Of a stretch of DNA of 9,261 nucleotides, positions 6,177 through 9,261 are shown one piece after another (position 1 is the first letter of the stretch; the number at the start of each line of letters is the position of its first letter). The notes beneath the pieces are model-generated. The model saw only the letters and a program-made list of their open reading frames with translations. It searched no databases and was not told the origin of the DNA. The DNA comes from Bacteroidota bacterium (lineage in GTDB: Bacteria > Bacteroidota > Ignavibacteria > Ignavibacteriales > Melioribacteraceae): positions 1 to 9,261 of the forward strand of contig JAKAMS010000083.1 in assembly GCA_021812745.1 (NCBI GenBank). Reading direction: 5' to 3'. The translations under genes were made by a program, and so were the position numbers.

Positions 6177-6644
6177 ATGACTGAGCTCATCGAATTCAAA
6201 CTCAACAACAAAACGGTTAAGCTAGATGTGGACGGCGACAGAATGCTCTTATGGGTTTTAAGAACCAATTTTGGATTAACCGGAACGAAATATGGATGCG
6301 GAGAAGGTTTCTGCGGTGCGTGCACTGTTCTGATTAATGATAAAGCAGAGCGTTCATGCAGTATTTCAATCAGAAGCGTTAAAGGAAAAGAAGTAACAAC
6401 TATTGAAGGTTTGATGAAGAAAGGAAAACTTCATCCCCTACAAAAAGCTTTTGCAGAAAACAATGCTCTTCAATGCGGTTATTGCACTCCAGGAATGATA
6501 ATGAATGCTTACGGTCTGCTTAAGAGAAAGCCAAGGGCTACTTATGAAGAGATAATTAATGAGATGGAGAATAATTTCTGCAGATGCGGTGCTCACAAAA
6601 GAATTGTACATGCTATTCAAACAGAATATGTAGAAGCTAAGTAG
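6177..6644 (+). CDS. [2Fe-2S] subunit of a molybdenum hydroxylase (IorA/CoxS type)
   Basis: A 155-residue electron-transfer subunit of a xanthine dehydrogenase-family enzyme. The N-terminal plant-ferredoxin fold binds one [2Fe-2S] cluster through Cys41, Cys46, Cys49 and Cys61 (YGCGEGFCGACTV). The C-terminal helical domain binds a second cluster through Cys100, Cys103, Cys135 and Cys137 (QCGYCTPGM and FCRCGAH). The length is typical of stand-alone small subunits such as IorA, CoxS or NicA. It passes electrons from the molybdenum site in the partner subunit toward an outside acceptor. It has no signal peptide of its own, so if the complex is exported it must travel folded with the partner. AGGAG lies six bases before the ATG. 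The partner gene begins ten bases after its stop, whose bases form part of the next AGGAGG, so the pair is tightly co-translated. Confidence 0.93.
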   Translation: MTELIEFKLNNKTVKLDVDGDRMLLWVLRTNFGLTGTKYGCGEGFCGACTVLINDKAERSCSISIRSVKGKEVTTIEGLMKKGKLHPLQKAFAENNALQCGYCTPGMIMNAYGLLKRKPRATYEEIINEMENNFCRCGAHKRIVHAIQTEYVEAK

Positions 6645-6654
6645 GAGGCAGAAA

Positions 6655-8808
6655 ATGAAAAAGGATAATTATTTAGATCTGGATTTCAAAGAAATAACTA
6701 CACCTTTCGAAGTTGATAGAAGAGAGTTCATTAAGCTAATAGGCGGCGGATTGCTTGTTATGTTCACAGTCGGAGATACGCTAGGTTATATCCAACAAGA
6801 GGAGAGAAGAAGAGGGGCGCTACCTACAGATTTTAACGCTTTTTTAAGAGTTGATGAAAACGGAAAGGTAACTTGTTTTACCGGCAAGATCGAGATGGGT
6901 CAAGGAATTATAACATCGCTTGCGCAAATGATTGCAGATGAATTGGATGTGTCGTTTAATTCAGTTCAGATGATAATGGGCGATACTGATTTATGCCCTT
7001 GGGATATGGGAACGTTCGGTTCGATGAGTACAAGATTTTTTGGACCTCCGCTGAGAGCTGCAGCCGCAGAAGCAAGAAATGTTTTAATAGAGATGGCTTC
7101 CGAACAATTAAAAATACCGGCAGAAAAATTATCCGTTGATAATGGCGTTGTTTTCGAAAAATCAAACAAGAAAAATAAAGTTACTTATGCCGAATTGACT
7201 AAAGGAAAGAAAATAGAACGGCATATGAAAGATAAGCCGAAACTGAAAGACCCGTCTAGTTTCAAAATTATGAATAAATCTTTCTTGAGAGTTGACGCTG
7301 TAGAAAAAGTTACAGGCAATGCAAAATATTCGGGTGATATACAATTGCCGGGTATGCTATATGCTAAAGTTTTACGTCCGCCTTCTCACGGTGCTAAACT
7401 TATTGATGCAGATCTATCTGAAGCGAAAAAGATGGATGGCGTAATTGTAATTCATGATAGTGATCTTGTGGCGGTACTTCATGAATATCCTGATGTCGCG
7501 GAAAAAGCTCTGCAAAAAATTAAAGCTAAGTTTACCCCCTCCGATTCTAAATTGAACAATGAAAACATTTATAGTCATTTTTTAGAAGTCGCCGGTGAAG
7601 GAAGAGTTATTGCTCATGAAGGAGATATTAAGGAAGGAGAGGAAAAATCTTCTGTAAAAGTTAAAGAAACTTATTATGATAGTTATGTAGCTCACTCACC
7701 AATTGAACCACATACAGCTGTTGCTAAAATTGAAGGTAATAAAGTTACTGTTTGGGTCTCAACACAAAATCCGTTTACAGCAAAAGAAGAGGTTGCAAAA
7801 GTTCTCGGCATCTCTTCGGAAAATGTTAGAATAATTACACCCTATGTTGGAGGCGGATTCGGAGGTAAGACAACAAATATGCAGGCATTGGATGCTGCGC
7901 GTCTAGCTAAATTAACCGGAAAGCCTGTAATGGTTGCTTATACTCGTGAAGAAGAATTTTTCTACGATGCATTTCATCCGGCGGCAATTGTCAAAATAAG
8001 AGCGGGACTTGATGATTCGAAAAAAATTAGTTTTTGGGATTATAGTGTTTACTTTGCAGGAGAGAGAGGTGCCGCGCATTTTTATGATATCCCTCATTCA
8101 AGTACTAAAAGTTATGGATCAAACAGAACTCCTAATGGTCATCCTTTTGCAACAGGTCCGTGGAGAGCGCCTGGCAATAATACGAATACTTTTGCAAGAG
8201 AAAGTCAGATTGATATTCTGGCATCGAAAGCCGGTATGGATCCTTTTGAATTTAGAATGAAACATCTGAAAGATCAAAAATTTATTGAGGTGCTAAAAAA
8301 AGCCGGAAATAAATTCGGCTGGAAGGTATCTGCAAAATCACCAAGCGGAAGAGGATTCGGCATTGCTTGCGGAAGCGACGCTGGCACAACTGTAGCAATG
8401 ATAGTTGAGGTTGATGTAAATAAAAAAACTGGAAATGTTAAAGTGAAAAGAGTTGTATGTGCTCAGAATATGGGGCTTGCAATTAATCCCGAAGGCTCAA
8501 CTATTCAAATGGAAGGCTGTATTATGATGGGATTGGGCTATGCTTTAACAGAGGAAGTAAAGTTTAACAATGGAGAAATCTTAAATAAAAATTACGATTC
8601 GTACGAATTGCCAAGATTTTCTTGGCTGCCAAAGATAGAAACAATAATACTTGACAAAAAAAATGAAGCTCCGCAAGGCGGAGGTGAACCGGCTATCATT
8701 ACCATAGGCGCTGCTATTGCAAACGCGATATATGATAAAATCGGAATAAGACTGTACAAAATGCCAATGACACCTGAAAGAATTAAAGAAGCAATTAAAA
8801 AAAATTGA
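6655..8808 (+). CDS. Molybdopterin subunit of a molybdenum hydroxylase, Tat-type N-terminus (IorB/NicB-like)
   Basis: A 717-residue catalytic subunit that hydroxylates an aldehyde or N-heterocycle at a molybdenum-pterin centre; the substrate cannot be told. The N-terminus carries a twin-arginine motif (DRREFIK, Arg22-Arg23) and a hydrophobic stretch (LIGGGLLVMFTVG, 28-40), suggesting Tat export. The first cofactor-binding part (about 57-190) has GKIEMGQGI and GTFGSMSTRFFGPPLR, marks of the IorB-like branch. The hammerhead domain follows (about 214-290, YSGDIQLPGMLYAKVLRPP). The two molybdopterin-binding parts come next, with GGGFGGK at 399-405 and GPWRAPGNN at 501-509. The catalytic glutamate is probably Glu678 in QGGGEPA. 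The length fits IorB (about 700-750) rather than CoxL/XDH. AGGAGG lies six bases before the ATG, overlapping the previous stop. No FAD subunit or maturation gene is next to it. Confidence 0.92.
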   Translation: MKKDNYLDLDFKEITTPFEVDRREFIKLIGGGLLVMFTVGDTLGYIQQEERRRGALPTDFNAFLRVDENGKVTCFTGKIEMGQGIITSLAQMIADELDVSFNSVQMIMGDTDLCPWDMGTFGSMSTRFFGPPLRAAAAEARNVLIEMASEQLKIPAEKLSVDNGVVFEKSNKKNKVTYAELTKGKKIERHMKDKPKLKDPSSFKIMNKSFLRVDAVEKVTGNAKYSGDIQLPGMLYAKVLRPPSHGAKLIDADLSEAKKMDGVIVIHDSDLVAVLHEYPDVAEKALQKIKAKFTPSDSKLNNENIYSHFLEVAGEGRVIAHEGDIKEGEEKSSVKVKETYYDSYVAHSPIEPHTAVAKIEGNKVTVWVSTQNPFTAKEEVAKVLGISSENVRIITPYVGGGFGGKTTNMQALDAARLAKLTGKPVMVAYTREEEFFYDAFHPAAIVKIRAGLDDSKKISFWDYSVYFAGERGAAHFYDIPHSSTKSYGSNRTPNGHPFATGPWRAPGNNTNTFARESQIDILASKAGMDPFEFRMKHLKDQKFIEVLKKAGNKFGWKVSAKSPSGRGFGIACGSDAGTTVAMIVEVDVNKKTGNVKVKRVVCAQNMGLAINPEGSTIQMEGCIMMGLGYALTEEVKFNNGEILNKNYDSYELPRFSWLPKIETIILDKKNEAPQGGGEPAIITIGAAIANAIYDKIGIRLYKMPMTPERIKEAIKKN

Positions 8809-8899
8809 GCCGGAAAGTCTTTTGAATCGTGTTTAACATTTACATGAGAGAAAATTTTTTTTTGAATTTTTGAGCGTTAAATAACTCCCACAAAAATGC

Positions 8900-8931
8900 T
8901 TGGCATATTCCAACTTGGTGGAATATGCCAA
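8900..8931 (+). terminator. Hairpin after the Mo-hydroxylase operon
   Basis: TTGGCATATTCC (8900-8911) is perfectly complementary to 8920-8931 with an 8-base loop. It lies about 90 bases after the stop of the molybdopterin subunit. The tail is AAAGTATTGC, so there is no U-run. It is a likely transcript end or 3' stabiliser rather than a textbook terminator. Confidence 0.55.
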
Positions 8932-9058
8932 AAGTATTGCCGCATTTATTCAACTATATTATCAATGGAAACGGTACCAAAAATTTTATCTTTTATTTAT
9001 GAAACCTTTTGCACCTTGGTAGTGTCCAATCCTTTGACTGATGATTTTTATTGCCTCT

Positions 9059-9075
9059 TGTGATAATGTTATAAA
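9059..9075 (+). promoter_or_regulatory. Possible promoter of the last gene
   Basis: Two overlapping extended -10 elements are present: TG-T-GATAAT at 9059-9067 and TG-T-TATAAA at 9067-9075. A TTGACT lies at 9034-9039, but its spacing to either (22 and 30 bases) is too long for a standard pair. A transcript from here would have a leader of about 100 bases before the ATG at 9179. Confidence 0.22.
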
Positions 9076-9178
9076 TAATTGGCACACTTAAGATAACAAA
9101 AAGAAAATGAGAGGAGGTCCAAGCGCATTTACATTTCTACTTTTTGCAACAATCTGTTAATAAAAAAAGAGGTGTATT

Positions 9179-9261
9179 ATGATCTTAAATCCAATTGACA
9201 AGAGCAATTATTTGAGAGGACTTCTCATATTAATTAAAAGAGACAGAAACATTAATGAAAT
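9179..9261 (+). CDS. Start of an unidentified gene, cut by the window end
   Basis: The ATG at 9179-9181 opens a frame of 27 full codons that runs off the end without a stop. A good ribosome site, GAGGTG (9169-9174), lies four bases upstream. The visible residues are MILNPIDKSNYLRGLLIL followed by IKRDRNINE. It is a soluble-looking amphipathic start with no signal peptide. The 'NYLRGLL-LI-xRD-xIN-E' rhythm faintly recalls the first helix of TerB/DjlA-like helical domains, but this is too short to assign a family. It is probably a real cytoplasmic protein gene because of the ribosome site and open frame. Confidence 0.6.
   Translation, partial: MILNPIDKSNYLRGLLILIKRDRNINE

Larger units (their letters stand above)
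8809..9178. other. 370-base intergenic stretch
   Basis: This stretch lies between the molybdenum-subunit stop and the next + strand gene. It holds a 12-bp hairpin (8900-8931), weak extended -10 candidates (9059-9075), an SD-like AGGAGGT at 9112-9118 inside a 17-codon open frame (9107-9160), and the true ribosome site GAGGTG at 9169-9174. I see no tRNA, known riboswitch or longer gene. Confidence 0.55.

Noticed and set aside
6966..7169. Antisense frames opposite the molybdopterin subunit
   Set aside because: They overlap strongly conserved coding sequence of the Mo subunit, lack ribosome sites and resemble no protein.
9079..9100. TTGGCACAC as a sigma-54 -24 element
   Set aside because: The required GC of the -12 element is absent ten bases downstream (AG is found instead).

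Overview
The window is a low-GC bacterial chromosomal segment that reads as a member of the Bacteroidota/Ignavibacteria side of the FCB group. This is inferred, not proven, from four things: a Bacteroidota-style thioredoxin, a GxQxGLVN surface-repeat protein, small lipoproteins, and one clean TTTG / TAnnTTTG promoter of the kind used by the Bacteroidota primary sigma factor. Most genes also carry good Shine-Dalgarno (SD) sequences, which fits Ignavibacteria better than Bacteroides or Flavobacteria. There is no transposase, integrase, tRNA, rRNA or CRISPR array.

Layout. At 1-230 (+) lies the C-terminal end of a YncE/YVTN-type beta-propeller protein, followed by a hairpin and a gene-poor stretch of about 320 bases. 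From 2174 down to 550, three genes run on the minus strand. They encode a small secreted lipoprotein with an MmpS-like beta-sandwich pattern, a cytoplasmic thioredoxin (WCGPC), and a membrane-anchored TlpA/ResA-type thioredoxin (WCPPC). A 367-base divergent intergenic region then leads to a + strand gene (2542-3036) for an exported protein built from GxQxG(L/V)(V/I)N repeats. It converges on a large minus-strand gene (3100-5949) for a UPF0182 family membrane protein, with a perfect 16-bp hairpin between the two stops. A divergent promoter region (5950-6176) separates UPF0182 from a two-gene + strand operon (6177-8808). That operon encodes a two-subunit molybdenum hydroxylase of the isoquinoline oxidoreductase/nicotinate dehydrogenase type: a [2Fe-2S] subunit and a molybdopterin subunit with a twin-arginine motif. 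A 12-bp hairpin closes this operon. After a 370-base non-coding stretch, a new + strand gene starts at 9179 and runs off the window.

How the genes fit together. The thioredoxin and TlpA genes probably form one transcription unit handling thiol redox on the two sides of the inner membrane. The molybdenum hydroxylase is also an envelope redox enzyme. It has no FAD subunit, so electrons probably pass to a cytochrome or quinone whose gene is not here. The other genes look like separate single-gene units for envelope proteins of unknown function. I see mostly ordinary genes and no convincing new multi-gene system. The points most worth a second look are a promoter with an overlapping palindrome upstream of the lipoprotein, two strong SD-like sequences with no start codon behind them, the exported FAD-less molybdenum enzyme, and perfect hairpins without U-tracts at gene ends.
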